Source: Spirochaetales bacterium
GTDB taxonomy: Bacteria; Spirochaetota; Spirochaetia; Treponematales; Rectinemataceae
Direction of reading: 5' to 3'
DNA: 5,868 nt
NCBI GenBank assembly: GCA_015657395.1
Contig: JADLKI010000003.1
Span: 153,405 to 159,272, forward strand
In this document: positions 1 through 5,600 of the stretch, piece by piece
How the letters are laid out: the number at the start of each line of letters is the position of its first letter
Numbering within the stretch: the first letter of the stretch is position 1
The notes under the pieces: model-generated
The model's input: only the letters and a program-made list of their open reading frames with translations
Database searches by the model: none
What the model was told of the DNA's origin: nothing
Translations under genes and position numbers: made by a program

Positions 1-1374
1 CGGCGGAATGCCTACAAGATCAAACCTGCCGAGCGTGCGGTTCTGGGTCGCCATCTCGCGCTCGCCCTGGAGAACATGAATGGAAACTGCCGTCTGGCCG
101 TCCGCCGCCGTCGAGAAAATCTGACTCTTGCGGCAGGGAATCGTCGTGTTGCGCGGGATGAGGCGCGTAAACACGCCACCCAGCGTCTCGATGCCGAGCG
201 AAAGCGGGGTCACGTCGAGAAGGAGCACATCCTTGACTTCGCCCCCGAGAATGCCGCCCTGAATGGCCGCGCCGATGGCGACCGCTTCGTCCGGGTTGAC
301 ACCCTTGGAAGGTTCTTTGCCGAAAATCTCGCGCACCATCTGCTGGACGCGCGGCGTGCGGGTCATGCCGCCGACAAGGATGACTTCGTCGATCTGCGCC
401 GCAGTGAGGCCGGCATCGGCGAGTGCCTTCATGCACGGCTCGCGGCTGCGCTCGATGAGGTCCATGCACATCTGCTCGAAGCGCGCCCTGGTGAGCGTCC
501 TCTGCAGGTGCTTGGGGCCGCTTGCGTCGGCGGTGATGAAGGGCAGATTGATCTCGGTCTGCTGCATGTTGGAGAGTTCGATCTTCGCCTTCTCCGAGGC
601 CTCGCGGAGGCGCTGGAGCGCCATGCGGTCCTGCGAGAGGTCGATGCCCGTATCGTTCTTGAATTCGTCGACAAGCCAATTCATGAGGCGGCGGTCAAAA
701 TCGTCGCCGCCGAGGTGTGTATCGCCATTGGTCGACTTGACCTCGAAGACCCCCTCGCCCAACTCAAGGATGGAGATATCGAAGGTGCCGCCGCCGAGGT
801 CGTATACCGCAATGGTCTTCTCTTTCTTCTGATCCTTGTTGAAGCCATAGGCAAGGCTCGCCGCGGTCGGCTCGTTGATAATGCGCTTGACTTCGAGTCC
901 GGAGATGCGGCCGGCGTCCTTGGTCGCCTGGCGCTGGGAATCGTTGAAGTACGCCGGAACGGTGATGACGGCCTCGGTGACGGGCTCGCCAAGATAGTCC
1001 TCGGCGGTTTTCTTCATTTTCTGCAGAATAAAGGCACTGATTTCCTGGGGGCTGTAGAGTTTGCCGCCAGCCTCGACGCGGACGTCGTTGCCATTGTCGA
1101 TGACTTTATATGGTACGAGTTTGGTCTCGTTGAGGACTTCGCCATAACGGCGCCCCATGAACCTCTTGATCGAGAAAATGGTATTCTCCGCATTCGTGAT
1201 CATCTGGTTTTTGGCAGGCTGCCCGACGACGCGCTCTCCCTTTGCGGTGAAACCGACAATGGACGGCGTCGTCCGCTGACCTTCAGAATTGGCAATAACA
1301 ATAGGTTCCCCTCCCTCCATCACCGCGACGCAGGAATTGGTTGTTCCTAAATCAATGCCGATAATCCTTCCCAT
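1..1374 (-). CDS. dnaK: Molecular chaperone DnaK (Hsp70), N-terminal 458 residues, cut by left window edge
   Basis: Cytoplasmic ATP-dependent chaperone that binds and releases unfolded segments, working with GrpE (encoded just upstream) and a DnaJ not present here. Translating the minus strand from ATG at 1374 gives an uninterrupted Hsp70 N-terminus. The phosphate-1 motif [10 protein letters not shown] is at residues 5-14, the catalytic lysine at K70 (SIKRFMG), NEPTAA at 167-172, the phosphate-2 loop [11 protein letters not shown] at 191-201 with T197 matching the E. coli autophosphorylation threonine, and the adenosine motif VGGMTRTP at 334-341. The interdomain linker [16 protein letters not shown] is at 382-397. 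The substrate-binding beta domain starts near 390 and is truncated at FDLVGIPP (451-458); the family is usually about 600-640 residues. The start is supported by AAGGAGA at 1382-1388. The gene follows grpE by 73 nt. No frameshift or missing catalytic residue is seen. Confidence 0.98.
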   Translation of the reverse strand, partial: MGRIIGIDLGTTNSCVAVMEGGEPIVIANSEGQRTTPSIVGFTAKGERVVGQPAKNQMITNAENTIFSIKRFMGRRYGEVLNETKLVPYKVIDNGNDVRVEAGGKLYSPQEISAFILQKMKKTAEDYLGEPVTEAVITVPAYFNDSQRQATKDAGRISGLEVKRIINEPTAASLAYGFNKDQKKEKTIAVYDLGGGTFDISILELGEGVFEVKSTNGDTHLGGDDFDRRLMNWLVDEFKNDTGIDLSQDRMALQRLREASEKAKIELSNMQQTEINLPFITADASGPKHLQRTLTRARFEQMCMDLIERSREPCMKALADAGLTAAQIDEVILVGGMTRTPRVQQMVREIFGKEPSKGVNPDEAVAIGAAIQGGILGGEVKDVLLLDVTPLSLGIETLGGVFTRLIPRNTTIPCRKSQIFSTAADGQTAVSIHVLQGEREMATQNRTLGRFDLVGIPP

Positions 1375-1447
1375 ATTCTGTTCTCCTTATCTTTTACCTA
1401 TCTAAATTACTGAAATTGTCTGCCACAAAGCAAATCGATAATGCTCT

Positions 1448-2191
1448 TTATGAAGCACTGTCCCCCGGATCACCCTCGCCGGCAGCAGTGTCCTGGTCCT
1501 CTTCCGCCGGCGGTTCGGGGGTCGTGGGCGCAGGGCTGCCCGGATTTGCGGGCATGGTCACTTTTACTTTTGCGGTGCGGACGATACGATCGTGGAGCTT
1601 GTAGCCCGGCATGAATTCCTGGGTGACCGTCGGCTCCGGCACATCGCCCTGGTCCGAGAACATCGCCTCGTGCAGATGCGGGTCGAAGACCAACCCCTTG
1701 GTCTCGTACCGCGAAAGCCCGTACTTATTCGAAAGTGTGTCATAGAGCCTCTTCTGAATGAGGCGGATGCCGTCGATGACCTTCCCGGTATCATTGTGAT
1801 TCTGCGCGACAGCCTCAAGCGACCTGTCGAAATCGTCGAGCACGGGGATAAGATCAGTGAGCAGCGCGGAGACTGCATACTGCTGAAATTCTTCCTTTTC
1901 CTTGACGACCCGCTTTCTGAAATTGACCTGCTCGGCAAGAGTGCGCAGATATTTGTCGTTCAGCTCTGCGACCTGCGCCTTGAGCAATTCGATCTCCGCC
2001 TTGGCCGCCGCAAGCTGGGCCTCGGGCGTGTTCACCGCACCGGCATGGCTATCCGCCTGCCCTTCCGCCCCCGGCTGCACTTCGACCTCGGGCACTAAAG
2101 GCTGGTTCTCCTGATTCTGCGTTTGAGCCTGCTCGTTTTCCGGCTGCATCTCTTTCGGTGTCTCGCCGTGTTCGTGTTTATGTTTGGACAT
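1448..2191 (-). CDS. grpE: Nucleotide exchange factor GrpE
   Basis: Co-chaperone that releases ADP from DnaK; it acts as a dimer in the cytoplasm. The 247-residue protein has a low-complexity Gln/Glu/Pro-rich head (1-55, beginning MSKHKHEHGE), then a long helical, coiled-coil-like region (about 56-110, including KAQVAELNDKYLRTLAEQVNF). After this come the dimer-interface helices with LIPVLDDFDRSLEA (114-127) and the C-terminal beta domain with the family signature. In that domain LVFDPHLHEAMF (167-178) and GYKLHDRIVRTAKVKV (196-211) are clear. A Pro/Ala/acidic tail (about 213-247) goes beyond the usual end of GrpE, and the whole protein is longer than the roughly 190-200 residues typical of the family. 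ATG at 2191 is preceded directly by GGGTGAGGA. The first gene of the grpE-dnaK pair; no hrcA is seen upstream, and the next gene there is the divergent rpoN. Confidence 0.97.
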   Translation of the reverse strand: MSKHKHEHGETPKEMQPENEQAQTQNQENQPLVPEVEVQPGAEGQADSHAGAVNTPEAQLAAAKAEIELLKAQVAELNDKYLRTLAEQVNFRKRVVKEKEEFQQYAVSALLTDLIPVLDDFDRSLEAVAQNHNDTGKVIDGIRLIQKRLYDTLSNKYGLSRYETKGLVFDPHLHEAMFSDQGDVPEPTVTQEFMPGYKLHDRIVRTAKVKVTMPANPGSPAPTTPEPPAEEDQDTAAGEGDPGDSAS

Positions 2192-2239
2192 TCCTCACCC
2201 TGTAATGGAAAATTGAATCTGTGATTTTGCATATTGAAA

Positions 2240-2266
2240 ATACTAACGAAAAATAATGATCGTCAA
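2240..2266 (-). promoter_or_regulatory. Putative sigma-70-type promoter for grpE-dnaK
   Basis: Read on the minus strand, TTGACG (plus-strand 2261-2266) is followed after 15 nt by TAGTAT (plus-strand 2240-2245), about 50 nt upstream of the grpE start codon. The spacing is short. An overlapping alternative on the same strand is TTGAAG, 16 nt, CATTAT. The stretch is AT-rich, unlike the genes around it, as expected for a promoter. No CIRCE-type TTAGCACTC/GAGTGCTAA repeat is present. Which hexamers are used cannot be settled by eye. Confidence 0.35.
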
Positions 2267-2305
2267 TATAATTGCTTCAATCGGACACAATATTTTTCCT
2301 CCGTT

Positions 2306-2315
2306 GGGAATTCCC
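2306..2315. repeat. Perfect 10-bp palindrome upstream of rpoN promoter
   Basis: GGGAATTCCC is self-complementary with no spacer and ends 6 nt before the putative rpoN -35 hexamer. The placement suits a DNA-binding site, but a 10-bp palindrome can arise by chance and no regulator is identified. Confidence 0.4.
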
Positions 2316-2321
2316 TCAGCC

Positions 2322-2349
2322 TTGACTTTCGGGGAAAGTGCTTTATATT
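2322..2349 (+). promoter_or_regulatory. Putative sigma-70-type promoter for rpoN
   Basis: TTGACT (2322-2327), a 16-nt spacer and TATATT (2344-2349) closely fit the vegetative consensus. The predicted transcript would start near 2356, almost at the Shine-Dalgarno AGGAGG (2357-2362), leaving a leader of only about 14 nt before the TTG start. An inverted repeat overlaps the -35 and spacer and may be an operator. Confidence 0.6.
2325..2339. repeat. Inverted repeat overlapping rpoN -35 and spacer, candidate operator
   Basis: ACTTTC-GGG-GAAAGT has perfect 6-bp arms around a 3-nt centre. It covers the last three bases of the putative -35 hexamer and most of the spacer. Because it lies upstream of the predicted transcription start, it would act as a DNA site rather than an RNA hairpin. 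The binding protein is unknown. Confidence 0.45.
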
Positions 2350-2356
2350 TATGTAT

Positions 2357-2372
2357 AGGAGGATGAGCATTG
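2357..2372 (+). promoter_or_regulatory. Ribosome-binding site that fixes the rpoN TTG start
   Basis: AGGAGG (2357-2362) is 7 nt upstream of TTG at 2370-2372, which opens the sigma-54 frame. An ATG at 2363 directly abuts the Shine-Dalgarno and is in another frame, so it is not a usable start. Confidence 0.75.
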
Positions 2373-3722
2373 CAGACACAACAACGGCCGGTCCTCGCCC
2401 AGCAGCAGCAGCTTAAACTCAGTCCTCGCATGCTCCAGGCCATCCGCCTGCTCGCGCTTCCCCTGCAGGAACTCACCGAACAGATCCATCAGGAACTCGA
2501 AGAAAATCCTGCCCTCGAACTGCTCGCCGACTCGGGCGAAGTCTCGCTCGATGTCATGGAAGCGAGCATCAACACGACAAAGGACAGCGACGACAATCTT
2601 CACGAGGCCGAGTATTCGGACGACGCTTTCGGATTCAGTGGCGAGGAAAACGACCGGAACGCCATTATAGAGCAGACTATCGCCACCGAAGAATCTCTGC
2701 AGGAACACCTTCTAGGCCAACTCGGCCTCCTGCCGCTCAGCGAAGAAGAGCGCAGAATCGCCGAGCGGATCATTCAGAATACCGATGAGAACGGTTTTCA
2801 CATCCTGCCTCCGCAGGATGTCTGCGCCAACTGCGATTCCGAGACCCTTGCGCGCATTCTTTCGCTCCTGCAGCGGCTCGATCCGCCGGGAACCTGTACC
2901 TCCGGCTACCGCGAAAGTCTCATTGCACAGGCGGCAATCGCCTCCAATGCGCCTCCGAAAACCATCGAGGTGCTTTCGCAGCACTTCGAAAACCTGCAGT
3001 CGCGCAACCACGGCACCATAAAAAAGGCCCTCGGCCTCGACGAACGTCAGCTCGGCCGCATCATGGAGTTCATAAAGACGCTCAATCCATACCCGGGCCG
3101 CACGTTCTCGAAGGTCCGCCCCCGCTACATCGTGCCCGATCTGGCGATGTGGCTTGAAGACGGCGAGGTCAAGGTACGGCTGAACGATGAGACAGTCCCC
3201 AAACTCGGCATAAGCCGGCTGTATACAGAATTGGCCTCGCGCTCGGCCCGCGGAGAGGCCGAAAAGTTCGCCCGTGAAAAAGTCGAGAATGCGCGCTTTT
3301 TCATCGACAGCATAAAAAAGCGCAATGAAACGCTCCTCAAGACCGCATTCGCAATTGCAGAGGCACAGAGAGACTTCTTCACCGGCGGGCCGAAATCGCT
3401 CAAGCCGCTCACCCTCAAGGAAATCGCCGAAAAAATCGAAGTTCACGAAGCGACGGTGTCGCGCGTCGTGAACGGCAAATATGCGCAGACCGACTGGGGC
3501 ACCTTCGAACTGCGCCGCTTTTTCACCAACGCCATCAATCAGGAAAATGGGGAAAACGCCTCCAAGGAGGGGGTAAAGGCCGAAATTGTACAGATCATCA
3601 GCGATCTCGAATCAAAAGGAGAAAAAATTTCCGACCGCATCATTTCGGAAATCCTCGCCCGGCGGGGTATCTCTGTCGCCCGCCGGACGGTGGCGAAATA
3701 TCGCAGCGAGCTCGGGAAGTAA
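2370..3722 (+). CDS. rpoN: RNA polymerase sigma-54 factor RpoN
   Basis: Alternative sigma factor that directs RNA polymerase to -24/-12 promoters and needs an AAA+ activator to open DNA. The 450 residues show the full family order. Region I (about 1-50) is Gln/Leu-rich, with QQLKLSPRMLQAIRLLALPL and the ENPALE motif. The acidic region II (about 52-98) is rich in Asp and Glu. The core-binding region follows (about 100-250, with DENGF at 139-143 and the DPPG motif at 171-174). The DNA-binding part carries LTLKEIAEKIEVHEATVSRV (347-366), QTDWGTFELRRFF (373-385) and the RpoN box ARRTVAKYR (437-445). Length is normal for the family. The start is TTG, chosen because AGGAGG sits 7 nt upstream and the protein then begins with region I. 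It heads a same-strand cluster with hpf, hprK and ptsH. No damage is seen. Its target promoters are not apparent in this window. Confidence 0.97.
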   Translation: MQTQQRPVLAQQQQLKLSPRMLQAIRLLALPLQELTEQIHQELEENPALELLADSGEVSLDVMEASINTTKDSDDNLHEAEYSDDAFGFSGEENDRNAIIEQTIATEESLQEHLLGQLGLLPLSEEERRIAERIIQNTDENGFHILPPQDVCANCDSETLARILSLLQRLDPPGTCTSGYRESLIAQAAIASNAPPKTIEVLSQHFENLQSRNHGTIKKALGLDERQLGRIMEFIKTLNPYPGRTFSKVRPRYIVPDLAMWLEDGEVKVRLNDETVPKLGISRLYTELASRSARGEAEKFAREKVENARFFIDSIKKRNETLLKTAFAIAEAQRDFFTGGPKSLKPLTLKEIAEKIEVHEATVSRVVNGKYAQTDWGTFELRRFFTNAINQENGENASKEGVKAEIVQIISDLESKGEKISDRIISEILARRGISVARRTVAKYRSELGK

Positions 3723-3737
3723 CCCGGGCGAGTCATG

Positions 3738-3756
3738 CGCAAGGCCTGGCCTTGCG
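3738..3756 (+). other. Perfect hairpin in the rpoN-hpf gap
   Basis: CGCAAGGCC (3738-3746) and GGCCTTGCG (3748-3756) are exact complements around a single T, so the RNA would fold into a strong GC-rich stem with a few bases left open as the loop. The following sequence (TCAAAATC) is not a T-run, so it is a poor intrinsic terminator. It ends 14 nt before the hpf Shine-Dalgarno and may affect processing, stability or relative expression of hpf. Confidence 0.55.
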
Positions 3757-3780
3757 TCAAAATCTTTTCGGGAGGTCACT

Positions 3781-4074
3781 ATGAATATCGACGTTCGTTC
3801 CGTGCATTTCGATCTTAGCGATCAGAGCAGACAGTATTTAACCACGAAAATCGGCCGGATCGATTACGCAAAGGATATGATCGTCGATCTCCTCTTTGTT
3901 TTCACCAAGGACGCGGGGCGGTTCCGTCTCGAAGTGACCGCCAACTTCCGATGGGGTAAACAGGCGCACATAGTCGAAACCTCACCGGAACTCAATCCGG
4001 GGATCGATATGCTCATCGACAAGCTCGAACAGAAAATTGTCAAGGAAAAAGAAAAGATTCAGGAAAAAAAATAA
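3781..4074 (+). CDS. hpf: Ribosome hibernation-promoting factor, short HPF/YfiA family
   Basis: Small protein that binds the decoding region of the 30S subunit and helps silence ribosomes when growth slows. The 97 residues fit the short form of the family (single S30AE domain, no C-terminal dimerisation domain). The beta strand at the start (MNIDVRSVHFDL) is followed by a helix (SRQYLTTKIGRI), strands (VDLLFVFTKD, RFRLEVTANF, QAHIVETS) and the hallmark C-terminal helix with IDMLIDKLEQKI (75-86). A Lys/Glu-rich tail (87-97) closes the protein. ATG at 3781 has GGGAGGT at 3770-3776. An in-frame upstream extension exists but lies inside rpoN and has no comparable ribosome site. Position directly after rpoN is the conserved arrangement known from many bacteria. 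Whether it works as HPF or as the translation inhibitor YfiA cannot be told from sequence alone. Confidence 0.93.
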   Translation: MNIDVRSVHFDLSDQSRQYLTTKIGRIDYAKDMIVDLLFVFTKDAGRFRLEVTANFRWGKQAHIVETSPELNPGIDMLIDKLEQKIVKEKEKIQEKK

Positions 4075-4087
4075 GAAGACCAGTCGG

Positions 4088-4184
4088 CGGCGGCCCTTCA
4101 TGCGGCAGAAGGCCTGAAAAAACCACAGTGGGCATGCGGCCTTTGCGGACTGCCATTGCAGCCAGCAGAGGGCCGCCGTTTTTT
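4088..4184 (+). terminator. Long imperfect hairpin with T6 tail between hpf and hprK (terminator or attenuator)
   Basis: CGGCGGCCCT (4088-4097) pairs exactly with AGGGCCGCCG (4169-4178), extendable by one G-U pair (4098/4168), and six T follow at 4179-4184. Inside lies a second nested stem: GGCAG/CTGCC (4104-4108 with 4150-4154) and AAGGCC/GGCCTT (4109-4114 with 4138-4143), with a 6-nt bulge on the right arm. The stem plus T-tract fits rho-independent termination, but the interior of about 70 nt is longer than in a usual terminator. It could instead be a regulated leader for hprK. The octamer CATGCGGC occurs twice within it (4099-4106, 4133-4140). Confidence 0.5.
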
Positions 4185-4185
4185 A

Positions 4186-4207
4186 TTCGATTTACCACCG
4201 TATCGAA
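4186..4207. repeat. Inverted repeat at the hprK promoter region
   Basis: TTCGAT (4186-4191) and ATCGAA (4202-4207) are perfect 6-bp arms separated by 10 nt, directly after the T6 tract and ahead of the hprK ribosome site. It spans the weak -35 candidate TTTACC (4191-4196), so an operator is possible. It could also be an RNA stem if transcription reads through. Confidence 0.35.
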
Positions 4208-4219
4208 ATGAGGTAAAAT
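4191..4219 (+). promoter_or_regulatory. Weak candidate sigma-70-type promoter for hprK
   Basis: TTTACC (4191-4196), a 17-nt spacer and TAAAAT (4214-4219) give 4/6 and 5/6 matches to the consensus. Transcription would begin near 4226, on the GTG itself, so an mRNA from here would be leaderless. The Shine-Dalgarno GAGGT (4210-4214) would then serve only read-through transcripts from rpoN-hpf. This is a pattern match only. Confidence 0.3.
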
Positions 4220-4225
4220 ATTTTT

Positions 4226-5224
4226 GTGAAAGAACAGGAACCAGTCAATTTTACCGTCCTCGACCTTCTCGGCCTCGAACTCAAGGAACAGAACGATCTC
4301 AAACTCCGCTGTGTCGCCGGCAGGGCGGGCTTGAGCCGCGAAATCACCGTCCCGGACCTCAACCGGCCCGGCCTTGCGCTCGCAGGGTTCTACGATTCCT
4401 TTGCGTGGGAGAGACTCCAGGTCTTCGGGAGAGGCGAGAACGCGTACATCAATAAAATTGAAGCCGACGGGGTCGCCGCCCAGATCTACGAAAAACTTTT
4501 CTCGTACAAGCTTCCCTGCTGCATCTTCTCCAACAGCATCGAACCCACCGCGCGTTTCGCCGCGGCCGCGGATGCGGCGGGCTGTCCCCTGCTCATCACC
4601 GAACTGGGATCGGTGGAATTCACGATGCGCGTCATCCGGATTCTGCACGATATCTTCGCCCCCAAAATCATCATGCACGGCGTGCTCGTCGAGGTGTTCG
4701 GCATCGGAATACTGCTGATCGGGGATTCGGGCGTGGGGAAGAGCGAGACGGCCCTCGCCCTGATCGAGCGGGGACACAGGCTCGTGGCCGACGATGTCGT
4801 CGAAATCCGGTGCCTGAACAGCACGCTGCTCATGGGCCAGGGGACAAACAAAGTCATCGGTCACCACATGGAGATCCGGGGCCTCGGCATCATCAACATC
4901 ACCCACCTCTTCGGCGTCAGCGCAATCCGCGACAAGAAACAGATTCAGCTCGTCATCCAGCTGGAAGACTGGGATCCCAACAAGGTCTACGACCGCATCG
5001 GCATGGATGAGCTGACGATGGATATCCTCGGGGTGAAAGTGCCGAAGCTCGAAATCCCCGTCAAACCGGGCCGACATCTCCCCATCATCATCGAAACCGC
5101 GGCGATGAACGAGCGGCTCAAGAAAATGGGATACCACAGCGCGCGGGAATTCAATCAGAACATTCTGCGCTGGCTTGAGAGTGAAAGCGCCCGGACCATG
5201 TATTTTTCCCGCGATGATTATTGA
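4226..5224 (+). CDS. hprK: HPr kinase/phosphorylase HprK
   Basis: Bifunctional enzyme that phosphorylates HPr on Ser46 with ATP (or pyrophosphate) and removes that phosphate when phosphate is high; it acts as a hexamer in the cytoplasm. Its substrate HPr is the next gene. The 332 residues comprise the N-terminal domain (about 1-135) and the kinase domain. The kinase domain has active-site H151 (IMHGVLVEVFG), the P-loop GDSGVGKS (166-173), VADDVVEI (187-194) with D189/D190, the HprK signature EIRGLGIINI (216-225), and the C-terminal catalytic segment KPGRHLPIIIETAAMN (280-295). All key residues are present and the length is normal. GTG at 4226 is the only standard start in this frame after the TAA at 4214. 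Its ribosome site GAGGT is rather far away (11 nt). The gene is separated from hpf by a long hairpin, so its expression may be partly independent of rpoN. Confidence 0.97.
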   Translation: MKEQEPVNFTVLDLLGLELKEQNDLKLRCVAGRAGLSREITVPDLNRPGLALAGFYDSFAWERLQVFGRGENAYINKIEADGVAAQIYEKLFSYKLPCCIFSNSIEPTARFAAAADAAGCPLLITELGSVEFTMRVIRILHDIFAPKIIMHGVLVEVFGIGILLIGDSGVGKSETALALIERGHRLVADDVVEIRCLNSTLLMGQGTNKVIGHHMEIRGLGIINITHLFGVSAIRDKKQIQLVIQLEDWDPNKVYDRIGMDELTMDILGVKVPKLEIPVKPGRHLPIIIETAAMNERLKKMGYHSAREFNQNILRWLESESARTMYFSRDDY

Positions 5225-5269
5225 TACGCGGGTCAGCCTCATTGAACGCAAGGGAACTTCGGGAGTATT

Positions 5270-5296
5270 ATGCCTGGATTGGAGCCCATATGGTAG
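5270..5296 (+). other. Possible 8-codon leader ORF overlapping the ptsH start
   Basis: ATG at 5270, with GGGAG at 5261-5265, opens an 8-codon frame (MPGLEPIW) that stops at TAG 5294-5296, four bases past the A of the ptsH ATG at 5290. Its body contains the ptsH Shine-Dalgarno GGAG (5281-5284). Such overlap could couple translation, but a frame this short is often chance. Confidence 0.2.
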
Positions 5297-5562
5297 AGCT
5301 TGAAACAACTATAAAAAACCGTGCCGGCATTCATGCCCGTCCTTCGGCGCTCATCGCCCAGACCGCAATAAAGTTCGCCTCCCGCATCTATCTTGAAAAG
5401 GCGGGCAACCGCATCAATGCAAAGTCGATCATGGGCATTATCACGCTCGCCGCGAGTTTCGGCACAAAAATCAAAATCATCGCGGACGGCCCCGATGAAC
5501 AGCAGGCCGCAGAGACCATCAAGGCACTCTTCGAATCGGGCTTCAACGAAGAACTCGGTTAA
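5290..5562 (+). CDS. ptsH: Phosphocarrier protein HPr
   Basis: Small phosphocarrier. In the sugar PTS it takes phosphate from enzyme I on His15 and passes it to EIIA; phosphorylation on Ser46 by HprK makes it a regulatory signal. The 90-residue protein has both sites in context: GIHARPS with H15 (13-19), and INAKSIMGIITLAA with S46 (42-55). The conserved Ile-Met-Gly after Ser46 is the surface recognised by HprK. The remainder (IKIIADGPDEQQAAETIKAL) is standard HPr. ATG at 5290 has GGAG at 5281-5284 and yields the exact family length; an upstream in-frame TTG at 5221 would add 23 unrelated residues. The gene lies 65 nt after hprK on the same strand, clearly a functional pair. No enzyme I or EII gene is visible here, so its role (sugar PTS, nitrogen-type PTS or regulation only) is open. 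Confidence 0.96.
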   Translation: MVELETTIKNRAGIHARPSALIAQTAIKFASRIYLEKAGNRINAKSIMGIITLAASFGTKIKIIADGPDEQQAAETIKALFESGFNEELG

Positions 5563-5569
5563 AAAGGGC

Positions 5570-5585
5570 TTGCACACATCTGCAA
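5570..5585. repeat. Inverted repeat overlapping lexA -35
   Basis: TTGCA (5570-5574) and TGCAA (5581-5585) are perfect 5-bp arms 6 nt apart, covering the TTGCAC -35 candidate. It may be part of an operator, but short arms make chance plausible. Confidence 0.3.
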
Positions 5586-5600
5586 ACTATGCTGTATACT
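5570..5600 (+). promoter_or_regulatory. Putative lexA promoter
   Basis: TTGCAC (5570-5575) and TATACT (5595-5600) resemble -35 and -10 hexamers, though the 19-nt spacer is long. The start would fall near 5607, giving a leader of about 17 nt that holds only the Shine-Dalgarno. A separate promoter is reasonable because lexA is functionally unlike the PTS genes before it, but no terminator is seen after ptsH, so read-through is also possible. Confidence 0.45.

Noticed and set aside
76..1350. A 424-codon open frame on the plus strand opposite dnaK
   Set aside because: Long antisense frames over dnaK are a known artefact of its codon pattern. The minus strand encodes an intact, motif-complete DnaK.
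1375..1447. Search of the grpE-dnaK gap for a second promoter or processing hairpin
   Set aside because: Apart from the dnaK Shine-Dalgarno I find no convincing hexamer pair or stem.
2234..2416. A short plus-strand frame across the rpoN promoter, including ATG at 2363
   Set aside because: It crosses the promoter region, and its ATG at 2363 touches the Shine-Dalgarno with no spacing. The AGGAGG is properly spaced for TTG at 2370 in the sigma-54 frame.
2712..3446. A 244-codon minus-strand frame inside rpoN
   Set aside because: Shadow of the GC-biased third positions of rpoN; no ribosome site or family resemblance.
3743..3757. Possible sigma-54 (-24/-12) promoter before hpf
   Set aside because: GG and GC dinucleotides are present, but the spacing is one base short and the flanking bases poorly match TGGCAC-N5-TTGC. 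The similarity comes from the hairpin.
3586..3780. In-frame N-terminal extension of hpf into rpoN
   Set aside because: It would be encoded within rpoN's coding region, and ATG at 3781 has a strong Shine-Dalgarno and gives the family length.
5221..5289. In-frame N-terminal extension of HPr from TTG at 5221
   Set aside because: The added residues are unlike HPr. ATG at 5290 places His15 and Ser46 at their canonical numbers.
4040..5308. A 422-codon open frame on the minus strand opposite hprK
   Set aside because: Its codons mirror hprK, which has every catalytic motif. The antisense protein resembles nothing I recognise and runs across the hpf-hprK hairpin.
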